A stretch of DNA of 7,081 bases. It comes from Planctomycetota bacterium. GTDB lineage: Bacteria > Planctomycetota > Phycisphaerae > UBA1845. Position numbers and translations under genes: made by a program. The notes beneath the pieces were generated by a model that was given only the letters and a program-made list of their open reading frames with translations, had not been told where the DNA came from and ran no database searches. The stretch lies in NCBI GenBank assembly GCA_022566435.1, contig JADFIX010000187.1:1-7081 (forward strand), written 5' to 3'. The first letter of the stretch is position 1, and every line of letters begins with the position of its first letter. Below, piece by piece: positions 1-6,531 of the stretch.

Positions 1-489
1 GTCGAGATCGACGACCAGAGCGTGCGAGTGGTATACCGAGTGGCCCCACCACCATCGACCATTGGCCCCACGGGAGCATTTTGCAACACTGTGGGAGGGG
101 TGATATCTCCGCTTCTCGCCAACGTCTACCTGCACTATGTGCTGGACGAGTGGTTCCATGAAACCGTTCATGACCACATGGAAGGCGAGACATTCCTGAT
201 TCGGTACGCAGACGACTTCGTGATTGGTTTTACCCGCGAGTCTGATGTCCGCCGGGTCATGGAGGTCATCCCCAAACGTTTTGCCAAGTTTGGACTCACG
301 ATCCACCCGGACAAAACTCGACTCATTCGGTTCCATCGACCGAAGAATCAAGACGATTCGCGGCCGACACCGGATTCGTTCGATTTGCTCGGGTTCACCT
401 TTCACTGGAGAAGATCGAGGAAAGGTACATGTCGCTGCCCCTTCTATGAAGCCGGGTCCGTCAAGAGCAAAGGGATTCGATCGGCCTAA
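1..489 (+). pseudogene. Group II intron-type reverse transcriptase/maturase fragment
   Basis: The frame is open from the window edge to a stop at 487-489. The part that resembles a reverse transcriptase runs from about 91 to 426. It starts with GGVISPLLANVYLHYVLDEWF, which covers the start of the RT palm region. It continues through the catalytic YADD box at 205-216, then KFGLTIHPDKTR and FDLLGFTFHW. This is the usual order in group II intron RTs. Two breaks mark it as a remnant. The normally invariant G-T-P-Q before GGVISP reads C-N-T-V, and nothing upstream (1-90) looks like RT fingers. After RSRKG at about 426 the expected basic maturase (domain X) sequence is replaced by an unrelated short tail. 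No continuation was found in the other two forward frames. A GTG at 22 could serve as start, but no ribosome binding site supports it. Family call is firm; inactivity is very likely because the maturase and N-terminal RT parts are missing. I do not recognise what 1-90 encodes. Confidence 0.8.
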
Positions 490-748
490 CCTTCTATCCG
501 GTTTCCGTGACCCCATGCGTCAGGGATCGCGGCCATTCAACTGTTACAAGCGACGTAGCCTATCCTTTGGGTCGAGCTCGAGGCTCCAAGGGGCGACCAG
601 GCTTCCGTCTTGTCGATCGAACATCGCTTTGCGGTGTTTCCGAATCCAAACCCCGGCTCGTGGCCGGCTCCGACTCATTCAGGTATTCTCGCCCAAGCAC
701 CGCGGAGGATAGGGCAAGCCCATCTGCTCCGTCGAGGTCTATATTCCG
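490..748. other. Gene-free spacer, possibly the 3' non-coding end of the IS110 remnant
   Basis: No ORF here has family resemblance or a ribosome binding site; the short open frames on both strands look like chance. The stretch lies directly downstream of the transposase stop on the minus strand and reaches the place where the reverse transcriptase match ends. It may therefore be the IS terminal region, inserted into or next to the RT gene (inference). It contains a perfect 10-bp palindrome, TCGAGCTCGA, at 572-581. I could not define IS ends or a target duplication by eye. Confidence 0.35.
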
Positions 749-1218
749 TCAGGCGGCGTCGAGTGCCCTCGGATTCCAGTCTTGATCGTCCCGCATCATG
801 GTCCAGCACCAGATCAGCAGCCGCCTGGCCACCGCCACGATGGCGATTTTCCGGCGCGAGGGACACCCACGACAGACTCGATCAAAAACCTGTTTCATCC
901 AGGGATTGTTTCTCAGCCCCAACCAACTGACTTCCACCAGGATGGATCGCAAATATCGATTGCCTGCGCCGGTGATGCCTCCCTTTCGGTCCATCTCCCC
1001 CGACTGGAACACGCGCGGAGCCAAACCGGCGTAGGCGCCCACTTGCCGACCGTTCTTGAACCGATGCGGATCGTTGATAATTGGGCCAATTTCACCGCGT
1101 CCACGCGATCCGTCTTGTTCTTGACCCCCCGCCAGCGCCAAGCTTGATGGCTCGGATTGGCCACCTGCAGCTCGATCTTCATCCGCGCACATGGGACAAT
1201 CGATCCCGAACATGTGTC
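749..1218 (-). pseudogene. IS110-family transposase remnant, internally deleted and frameshifted
   Basis: Two pieces of one transposase are visible in two frames. The N-terminal piece (about 1218 down to 1075) reads ETCS-like DTCSG, then LQVANPSHQAWRWRGVK and KTDRVDAVKLAQLS. That is the end of the DEDD RuvC-like catalytic domain. The C-terminal piece (about 1078 down to 749) reads DPHRFKNGRQVGAYAGLAPR, then QSGEMDRKGGITGAGNRYLRS, NPWMKQVFDRV, and SRRKIAIVAVARRLL. That is the Transposase_20 domain, with the serine of QSG in the position of the conserved nucleophile. The pieces abut at about 1075-1080. In an intact protein of the family they are separated by well over 100 residues, so the middle is gone and the frame changes at the joint. 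The first part of the protein is missing too: an in-frame stop lies at 1234-1236. An ATG at 1213 opens the C-terminal frame, but its first 45 codons are the shifted N-terminal piece. The element cannot encode an active transposase. Confidence 0.85.
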
Positions 1219-1300
1219 AAGGCGACCCGGCTTTCATAGTTTCTTTGGGGCGAAGCGGGGAGAGCCAAATGCGAACCGTCGTGCTCCGAGCTTGCTCTTG

Positions 1301-1329
1301 AATCGAAACCCACGCTGCGAGACTCGATT
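1301..1329. repeat. Weak inverted repeat after the secreted protein gene
   Basis: AATCGA (1301-1306) and TCGATT (1324-1329) are perfect complements around a 17-base loop, and the right arm touches the stop codon of the minus-strand gene ending at 1329. It could help end transcription, but the stem is short and no T-run follows on the minus strand. The rest of the 110-base gap to the transposase remnant shows no gene. Confidence 0.2.
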
Positions 1330-2591
1330 TATGCAGCCGAGGCGCGCCGCCTCATTCGCACGAGGGTGCCGGCGACGAGCATGAGAACCGTCATGACGAT
1401 CATTCCCCAGGTTGAGACAGCCGGAACCAATGGCTCAGCACGAATGGCATGCCGCAGTGCGCATGCAGTCGCGTCGGTGCAAGTAAGGAAATCGACAGCA
1501 CTAATGACATCTGCCGCACCAAGCCCGAGCCCGGCGGCGGCAATAAAGATGACCGCATTGCCGCTAGCATCCACCGAGAACACATCAGCGCTCGAAGCGG
1601 CTTTGCCCGGACCTCCGAACGTAATTAGCGACGGCGAATCCGGGGCCAATGAAAATACTATTTGGTCCTGTCCCTGGAAGAATTCGTCGCCGCCTGCGTC
1701 GAAAACGATCATACCGGTAATGTCGTCGTCCTGCACCAGCCCCAGATCGGAGAAGGAAGCATAGGGACGCGTTTGAGGCGGTCCACCCTCCTGTGTGACG
1801 CCGTGAAAGAAGATGTTCGCCCCGCTCGGAATCGCGGCCGGAAGAAGCTGTAACGACGGCGAATCCGTCGACGCCGAGAAATAGATCGGCAAGAGATCTG
1901 CCGGACCTCGCGGATCCGTAGGCACGCCTGTCCCGAACATACAGTTGACGTTGTCCTGCGGTACGCGAGCGGCCGCCGTTTCTGCCGCACTTGTTTCCGG
2001 CTTGGCCCCGAAATCGGTACCGCCTTCATCGTAGTTGTTTCGAATCAGCGCGTTGTTGTCGCCCGCGCGACCATTCGATCCTGGTAATGGTCCGCCGGCC
2101 CGGGTGAAGAGGTCGAGGCTCATGCACTGATCGCCGGCGGCCTGTCCTTTCTCCGCCTGATCCGTGACGTTATAGGGCACCCCTTGGGCCACCAAGTTCG
2201 GATCCGGTGGAACACTCCCTACGGACTCTCGGTGGACGGATATCAGGATCGTAAAGGTATCGCCGCTGCCAATATTCCGGCTTGGTCCCGAACATGCGTC
2301 GATCTCATCGCCCGGCTCAGGCAGGCCGAGGTCCGTACCCCGTAGCACGATGATTGGTGCGTCGTTCGGACCGGGCACCAGTATATCGCCCGATCCGACG
2401 GTGCCATCGGAGACTGATGGCGATTCCGCATCGAATGTATAAAAGGGTGGCAGGGTCGGCTGAATCGGTGGCGCTGCGACCGCCATCGACGCGGCGAAAA
2501 GAACGGTCGCCGAGACCAATGACTGCAATCGGCAAACGCGGACCAGGTGACGAATCGGACGAACACATTGCGAGTGGATTTTGTGCTTCAT
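1329..2591 (-). CDS. Secreted protein with IPTL-CTERM-type sorting tail
   Basis: 420 residues. The ATG at 2591 is chosen because AAGGGG (2601-2606) lies 9 bases upstream and a typical signal peptide follows. The signal has a basic start (RPIRHLVRVCR), a hydrophobic stretch SLVSATVLFAASMAVAA (about 24-40), and probable cleavage after AVAA. The C-terminus has VPAVSTWG (389-396), a membrane helix (about 397-411) and a basic end RMRRR. This is the layout of IPTL-CTERM tails (consensus near IPTLSEWG), which are thought to be processed by envelope sorting proteases. The mature body is acidic and low in lysine. It contains three related segments at about 53-101, 236-300 and 311-371, each with SPS(L/V), then a G/A-D/N-I/V-F-like strand, LGL and an acidic D-I-x-A-like end. 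Six cysteines lie in the mature part (100, 156, 217, 371, 377 and nearby loops should be checked). No enzyme motif is recognised; a surface or envelope role is inferred. It is the last gene of the likely sigma-kinase operon, 4 bases after the kinase stop. Confidence 0.85.
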   Translation of the reverse strand: MKHKIHSQCVRPIRHLVRVCRLQSLVSATVLFAASMAVAAPPIQPTLPPFYTFDAESPSVSDGTVGSGDILVPGPNDAPIIVLRGTDLGLPEPGDEIDACSGPSRNIGSGDTFTILISVHRESVGSVPPDPNLVAQGVPYNVTDQAEKGQAAGDQCMSLDLFTRAGGPLPGSNGRAGDNNALIRNNYDEGGTDFGAKPETSAAETAAARVPQDNVNCMFGTGVPTDPRGPADLLPIYFSASTDSPSLQLLPAAIPSGANIFFHGVTQEGGPPQTRPYASFSDLGLVQDDDITGMIVFDAGGDEFFQGQDQIVFSLAPDSPSLITFGGPGKAASSADVFSVDASGNAVIFIAAAGLGLGAADVISAVDFLTCTDATACALRHAIRAEPLVPAVSTWGMIVMTVLMLVAGTLVRMRRRASAA

Positions 2592-2595
2592 TCCT

Positions 2596-5490
2596 TCAAT
2601 CCCCTTCTCTCGGTGCGACGTCTCGGAGCGTCCCAACCCCACCGCCGACCGAATCGGCCTGATACGGTTCAGCCGGAATCCACGGCGGCCACGTCGCGTC
2701 GTTCTGGATCATACCAAGAAACAACTTACCCTGATAAGTATAGCCCATCGCGTCGTCAAAAGCACGATACGACCGTCTAAAACCGTCCTGGGCCTTTCGG
2801 CGATCACCGTGGGCGATCGCCACGGTTGCCGCGTGGAAGTGTGCTTCCCCCATGGTCTGTCGCGGCCCATCCTCTGAGAAGGCCAGATCTTCGAGATCCT
2901 CGATGGAGGCCTCACCGGCACAGAATTCGTAGAGGGTCTCTAGCCAGCCACGTGGAATCTCACGATCAGGAGGGTCCGAAAATGCGACCGTGTCCCAGCG
3001 ATCCGCAAGTACGGCATGCGCTTCAGTCCCCTGACCTAGTAATCGCAAACCCGCCACGGCCAGGAGGACCACCTCCGCCTCGTTTGGTTCATCCGATAGC
3101 AGCCGAGCAATGTGGGCGAGGGCGGTGTCCATTTGGCCCATTTCTGCGTGAACCAACGCCGGGTAGAGATAGCCATAGTGCCGGTCATCCGGAAGACATT
3201 GGGCGTGTCGCTCGATGTCGGCCAAGGCTTCGTCATAACGCCCGAGCCAATACTCGAGACGCCATCGATAGTGGTAGCCCTCGCACCGAAACCGATCGGA
3301 ATCTGCGGCTTCAATTGCGCGACTTCTGGCATCCCGTGCTTCCTCGATACGTCCCATACGCTCCAAGATGAACGCTTCGGCGGTTATGGGGCGTTCTTCA
3401 TCTATGGCTACGACTTGCCCTTCCCGAGCCCGCCGAAGCCCTGCTTCAAACATCTCAAGAGCGGATTCCGCACTGCCCGGAGCAGGACTGGCCTCGTGAA
3501 TCTCCCCGGCAACGCGGTGCGTGATGGCCAAAAGGTAATGCGGATAGCCGCCGTACTGTTCGTGCTTGATAAGTTGTTTCAGATTCAATTCGGCTTCGGC
3601 GAACGGGCCAAGCTTGCGTTCCTTGTACATTTGTTGGTTGTGCGCGCGTGCCAGGTGCAAGATGGCTTGCGGAAAATGGCGCTCATCCGCAGCGCTTAGC
3701 TTCACGGCCAATCCAAAGGAGTCGACTGCGATCTCTGTATCCGTGCGATTGGCGGCCAACGCACGAAAGAAGCATTGTTCCGGCGTTTGAGGCCCGCTGA
3801 TGGCATCCGCGTTGCGGCGCGTCTCACGAGACTTCTCAAACTGACGATCGTTTCTCTGTGCCCAAGCCAGCACATACATTGCCTCGACGTTCTGCGGGTC
3901 CTCCACCAGTAGTCGATCGAGTCTGACAATGGCCGAAGCTACTTCAAAGTCCGCCATCTCGAATATAGCCTGAACAACTTCCAACTTCGCTCCCGAGGTG
4001 CCAAGGGCCAGGGCCTGGGCCAAGTCGTCCCTTGCAAGCGCCGGCCTACGATAGTTCAAATGGACCATTTGATGATAAGCGGCCTCGAGATGCTGTTCCG
4101 CCTGCACCCTCTGCGCGGATGCGGCGCTTATCCCCCACCCTATCGTCACCGCGATCAGGGCCGCCGCCGCCGCAAGCGCGCTACTGAGGGCGGGACGTCG
4201 CCGCATCCATTTGACGGCTTGTTTGGCAAGACCCGTCCGCCGTGCCAATATCGGCCGGCCTTCGGAAAAGCGCCGAAGGTCCTCGGAAATAGCGGCGGCA
4301 GACTGATATCGATCCGCCGGTCTCTTTTCGAGAGCCTTAAGGCAAATCGTTTCAAAGTCAGGAGGTATCCGCGTCTCCACCGCACGGGGCCGTTTCGGCT
4401 CGAGATCGCAGACGGCGTGTAGTATCTGCTCCCGCGTCTCGCCCTCGAACGGTCGACGGCCAGTCGCTAGCTCATAAAGCGTGACGCCCAGTGAAAAAAT
4501 GTCGGTTCGGTCATCAATGCTCCCCACTTCCCCTCGCGCCTGTTCCGGAGAGACGTATGACGGCGTACCCATAATCTCACCGGTCATCGTCATATGAGTG
4601 TCGCCCTTGATGTACGCCAGCCCGAAGTCGGTGATGTGCACGTGCCCGTCGGCACCGAAGATCAGATTGTGCGGCTTGATGTCTCGGTGCAGAATCCCAT
4701 TCGCATGAGCATGAGCTAATCCGTCAGCGACTTCCGCCATCAACCCCGCGAGGAAACAAAAATCCTGCCTGGAACGCTGGTGTCTTGGGCGTTGGTCATC
4801 GCGCTGCGGCGTTTGGAGCGGCACCGAGAATTCGGCCGACTGCTTCCGATCCTCGGCGAGCTTCTGGGCAATGTTGCCTGACTTGGAGGCGTTCGTCGAA
4901 CTCAACAGTTCCGGATGGGATCTTATGACCGCATCCAACGGAACGCCTTCCACCAGTTTCATCGCATAGAAGTAGTGTCCATCGGTCTCGCCTTGGGCAA
5001 AGATGGGTACGACGTTGGTGTGGTTCAAACGGGCGGCGGCCTTGGCTTCGGTCTGGAATCGTTGCGCAACCCGACTGCCCGGCGGTGCGATACTGGGAAG
5101 AACCTTCAACGCGACTTCTCGGTCCAACGAGAGCTGACGTGCCCGGTAAACGACACCCATTCCGCCACGGCCCAACTCGTCGATGATTTCGAAATCCGCG
5201 AGCCGACTCTTGGCGACCAAGGGCACGCCCAAGGGCAATCGCCGCGTGGCCCCCCTGCGGGAACTACTGAATTGCGCCGATGAGGATCTGCTGTAGGCGG
5301 TTTCGTCGGCTCCCATACCGAACGCATCACGCAACTCGGATGCAAGAACCTCGTCGTTGTCGAGAACCGTGGCAGCGGTGATCAGCACTTGGCCGGTAAT
5401 CACAGATCCACATCCACCACAATGTTGCAACCGGGCCTTACCGGGCACGGCTGTTCGAACACCACATTCTTGACAAACGACCATTTCCAC
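2596..5490 (-). CDS. Membrane Ser/Thr protein kinase with N-terminal zinc ribbon and C-terminal TPRs
   Basis: 964 residues from a GTG start. Residues 1-30 form a CxxC...CxxC zinc ribbon (C6, C9, C24, C27). The Hanks-type (PknB-like) kinase domain covers about 98-412: glycine loop GRGGMG (107-112), ATP lysine K129 in ALKV, helix-C glutamate E148, catalytic H268-R269-D270 with K272 and N275, magnesium-binding D288-F289-G290, SPE (314-316) in place of APE, and D330 and R394 in the C-lobe. All catalytic residues are present, so it should phosphorylate Ser/Thr. A charged insertion (about 191-243) sits between the hinge and the following helix. One membrane segment (about 434-458), preceded by KWMRRRP, should put the kinase in the cytoplasm. 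The remaining 500 residues are helical, with TPR-like pairs near 515-545, 703-767, 772-802 and 880-912. By the positive-inside rule they would face the periplasm. The gene follows the sigma gene by 141 bases and precedes the secreted protein gene by 4. Activating signal and substrates are unknown; the neighbouring sigma factor is the best candidate. Confidence 0.93.
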   Translation of the reverse strand: MEMVVCQECGVRTAVPGKARLQHCGGCGSVITGQVLITAATVLDNDEVLASELRDAFGMGADETAYSRSSSAQFSSSRRGATRRLPLGVPLVAKSRLADFEIIDELGRGGMGVVYRARQLSLDREVALKVLPSIAPPGSRVAQRFQTEAKAAARLNHTNVVPIFAQGETDGHYFYAMKLVEGVPLDAVIRSHPELLSSTNASKSGNIAQKLAEDRKQSAEFSVPLQTPQRDDQRPRHQRSRQDFCFLAGLMAEVADGLAHAHANGILHRDIKPHNLIFGADGHVHITDFGLAYIKGDTHMTMTGEIMGTPSYVSPEQARGEVGSIDDRTDIFSLGVTLYELATGRRPFEGETREQILHAVCDLEPKRPRAVETRIPPDFETICLKALEKRPADRYQSAAAISEDLRRFSEGRPILARRTGLAKQAVKWMRRRPALSSALAAAAALIAVTIGWGISAASAQRVQAEQHLEAAYHQMVHLNYRRPALARDDLAQALALGTSGAKLEVVQAIFEMADFEVASAIVRLDRLLVEDPQNVEAMYVLAWAQRNDRQFEKSRETRRNADAISGPQTPEQCFFRALAANRTDTEIAVDSFGLAVKLSAADERHFPQAILHLARAHNQQMYKERKLGPFAEAELNLKQLIKHEQYGGYPHYLLAITHRVAGEIHEASPAPGSAESALEMFEAGLRRAREGQVVAIDEERPITAEAFILERMGRIEEARDARSRAIEAADSDRFRCEGYHYRWRLEYWLGRYDEALADIERHAQCLPDDRHYGYLYPALVHAEMGQMDTALAHIARLLSDEPNEAEVVLLAVAGLRLLGQGTEAHAVLADRWDTVAFSDPPDREIPRGWLETLYEFCAGEASIEDLEDLAFSEDGPRQTMGEAHFHAATVAIAHGDRRKAQDGFRRSYRAFDDAMGYTYQGKLFLGMIQNDATWPPWIPAEPYQADSVGGGVGTLRDVAPREGD
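2601..2606 (-). promoter_or_regulatory. Ribosome binding site of the secreted protein gene
   Basis: AAGGGG on the minus strand, 9 bases before the ATG at 2591. It lies inside the last codons of the kinase gene, so translation of the two genes may be coupled. It favours this start over a GTG at 2642 that would overlap the kinase gene by 47 bases and place an unusual polar leader before the signal peptide. Confidence 0.6.
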
Positions 5491-5496
5491 GAAATG

Positions 5497-5502
5497 CCTC
5501 TC
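5497..5502 (-). promoter_or_regulatory. Ribosome binding site supporting the kinase GTG start
   Basis: GAGAGG on the minus strand is 6 bases from the GTG at 5490 and 12 from the in-frame ATG at 5484. The spacing favours GTG. The two choices differ by only two residues, so the zinc ribbon is kept either way. Confidence 0.5.
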
Positions 5503-5539
5503 GCTTGCGCCGGTGGACGCGCTAGTTTATAGACAATAG

Positions 5540-5592
5540 CGCGGATGATTTGACAACGGATTGGAATATTCTCTCCGGCAAAATCATCCGCG
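5540..5592. repeat. Perfect 12-bp inverted repeat with nested dyads between sigma and kinase genes
   Basis: CGCGGATGATTT (5540-5551) and AAATCATCCGCG (5581-5592) are exact complements around 29 bases. Inside, CGGA (5557-5560) and TCCG (5574-5577) pair about nearly the same centre, and an 8-bp palindrome GAATATTC (5564-5571) sits at the middle. The kinase ribosome binding site is about 38 bases further along the minus-strand transcript. No T-run follows either arm, so it does not look like a plain intrinsic terminator. It could be a protein-binding operator or a hairpin that sets the sigma-to-kinase ratio by processing or partial termination. Confidence 0.6.
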
Positions 5593-5621
5593 TCGGCGTG
5601 CGTCCGTTTTCGCAACGTCCG

Positions 5622-5635
5622 GTAACCGAGGTTAC
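5622..5635. repeat. Short dyad GTAACC-GA-GGTTAC over the sigma stop codon
   Basis: A perfect 6-bp dyad with a 2-base centre that covers the stop of the sigma gene (5632-5634). The loop is too small for a stable RNA hairpin, so if it matters it is as a DNA site. It may be chance. Confidence 0.25.
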
Positions 5636-6228
5636 ACATCCTCGTCCGGATCCACGGCCTCGAGCTGTTCACGAACGCGCTTCAGGACCCTCGATTTCGC
5701 CTGGTAAACGCTTGCCGTGCTGATTCCGACGTCCAACGCAGTTTTTTCTACTGACACCCCGGCGAGTACGTGAAGCTCAAATGCCTTCATCGTCTTTTCT
5801 TCCAGTTCGGAAGCGACTTCACGGAGCGCCCAGCGAAGGCGATGTAGGCGCCACTCGTGTTCCCATCGCTCGTCCGCACCAGCTTCGGTCTTGGCTTTAA
5901 CGAAATCGAAGTTCTGGGGGTCGACCGCCACCGCCTGTTTGGCGTCTTTTTTGTGACGGCGGGCCAAGGCGTTGATGACGGACTTCCTCAAGTAGCTTCG
6001 GAAACGCCCTTTTCGGGCATCGTATTCGAAGCCCTCCATCGCTTTGAATAGGTAGAGTACGACTTCCTGGACCGCGTCCTCGGCGTCGACATGGGAGGCG
6101 CCCGAGCCGCGGGCGTACCGATAGAGCAACTCGCCGTACCGTTCTTGGAACTCATTCCACCCGACTGAATTCGAGCGATCCCTAAGACGCATCAAGAGCG
6201 TCAGACGAGTGGGTTCTGAAGCCTGCAT
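5632..6228 (-). CDS. ECF-type RNA polymerase sigma factor, planctomycete kinase-linked type
   Basis: 198 residues. It should direct RNA polymerase to a small set of promoters. Region 2 covers about 22-92. It holds WNEFQERYGELLYRYAR, the core-binding DAEDAVQEV (48-56), and the -10 recognition part around GRFRSYLRKSVINALARRHKK. A polar linker (about 93-127) leads to region 4 (about 128-190). Its helix-turn-helix (about 158-184, VEKTALDVGISTASVYQAKSRVL) should read the -35 element. The start RLTLLMRLRDRSNSVGWNEF resembles a group of planctomycete ECF factors that open with LLxRLRDxxDxxAWxEF and often neighbour Ser/Thr kinases. No anti-sigma gene is next to it. The ATG at 6228 keeps this conserved start but has no clear ribosome binding site, so it may be weakly translated or leaderless. 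It is the first gene of the likely three-gene operon and diverges from the gene at 6532. Confidence 0.92.
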   Translation of the reverse strand: MQASEPTRLTLLMRLRDRSNSVGWNEFQERYGELLYRYARGSGASHVDAEDAVQEVVLYLFKAMEGFEYDARKGRFRSYLRKSVINALARRHKKDAKQAVAVDPQNFDFVKAKTEAGADERWEHEWRLHRLRWALREVASELEEKTMKAFELHVLAGVSVEKTALDVGISTASVYQAKSRVLKRVREQLEAVDPDEDV

Positions 6229-6286
6229 AAAGTACGATTGTCCCGAACTGAGGATGAAAATGCAATCCCACCGCCGCGTCCCAGGC

Positions 6287-6342
6287 TTCGGTGTCGCATG
6301 TCTCTTAAAGCGAGACTGACTTTTAGGTCCGAAAACACCGAA
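6287..6342. repeat. Nested inverted repeats upstream of the sigma gene
   Basis: Outer arms TTCGGTGT (6287-6294) and ACACCGAA (6335-6342) are exact complements around 40 bases. An inner pair, GTCTC (6300-6304) and GAGAC (6312-6316), forms a small hairpin with a 7-base loop. The set lies 59-114 bases upstream of the sigma ATG, so it could be a structured leader or a paired operator in the shared promoter region. The arms are short enough that chance is possible. Confidence 0.4.
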
Positions 6343-6517
6343 ATATTGTGCAAACCCAAAAAAACAGGCCCAATCTGTCAGAGCCTTTTGCTACACTACT
6401 ATTCTATTGTGCGTCTGCAAGTGGGTCGAGCGTTACCGAAAAGATAGCGGGCCGCTGAACTATTTCTCGTACACGTATTCCTGCGCCTACGCCGCGCAGA
6501 GGAACGAGCGTTTTTAC

Positions 6518-6523
6518 GGAGGT
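6518..6523 (+). promoter_or_regulatory. Strong ribosome binding site
   Basis: GGAGGT, 8 bases before the ATG at 6532. It is the best Shine-Dalgarno match in the window and fixes the start of the exported protein gene. Confidence 0.8.
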
Positions 6524-6531
6524 AAGAAACC

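Larger units (their letters stand above)
6229..6531. other. Divergent intergenic region
   Basis: This 303-base region must carry the promoters for the sigma operon (leftward) and the exported protein gene (rightward). It is more AT-rich than the genes around it, with a run of seven A at 6358-6364 or nearby. I found no pair of convincing -35/-10 boxes for the housekeeping sigma factor on either strand. A 69-codon plus-strand open frame from 6238 has no ribosome binding site or family resemblance. Nested inverted repeats are listed separately. Confidence 0.5.

Noticed and set aside
224..712. 162-codon plus-strand open frame overlapping the RT remnant
   Set aside because: It is out of frame with the YADD-containing sequence, rich in Ser/Arg/Pro as frame shadows are, and does not continue the RT after 426.
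782..1147. Plus-strand open frame across the transposase remnant
   Set aside because: It is antisense to a recognisable IS110 transposase and has no motif of its own.
2592..2642. Upstream GTG start at 2642 for the secreted protein
   Set aside because: It would overlap the kinase gene by 47 bases and add a polar leader; the ATG at 2591 has a spaced AAGGGG and a normal signal peptide.
3112..3699. 195-codon plus-strand open frame inside the kinase gene
   Set aside because: It is antisense to the TPR region of a clear gene and shows no family resemblance; long antisense frames are expected in GC-rich coding DNA.
5400..5672. 90-codon minus-strand open frame across the sigma-kinase spacer
   Set aside because: It overlaps the ends of both flanking genes in another frame and has no ribosome site or known motif.
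6358..6420. Housekeeping-type promoter for the exported protein gene
   Set aside because: Pairs such as CTGTCA with TACTAT at 16 bases match the consensus too poorly to call.
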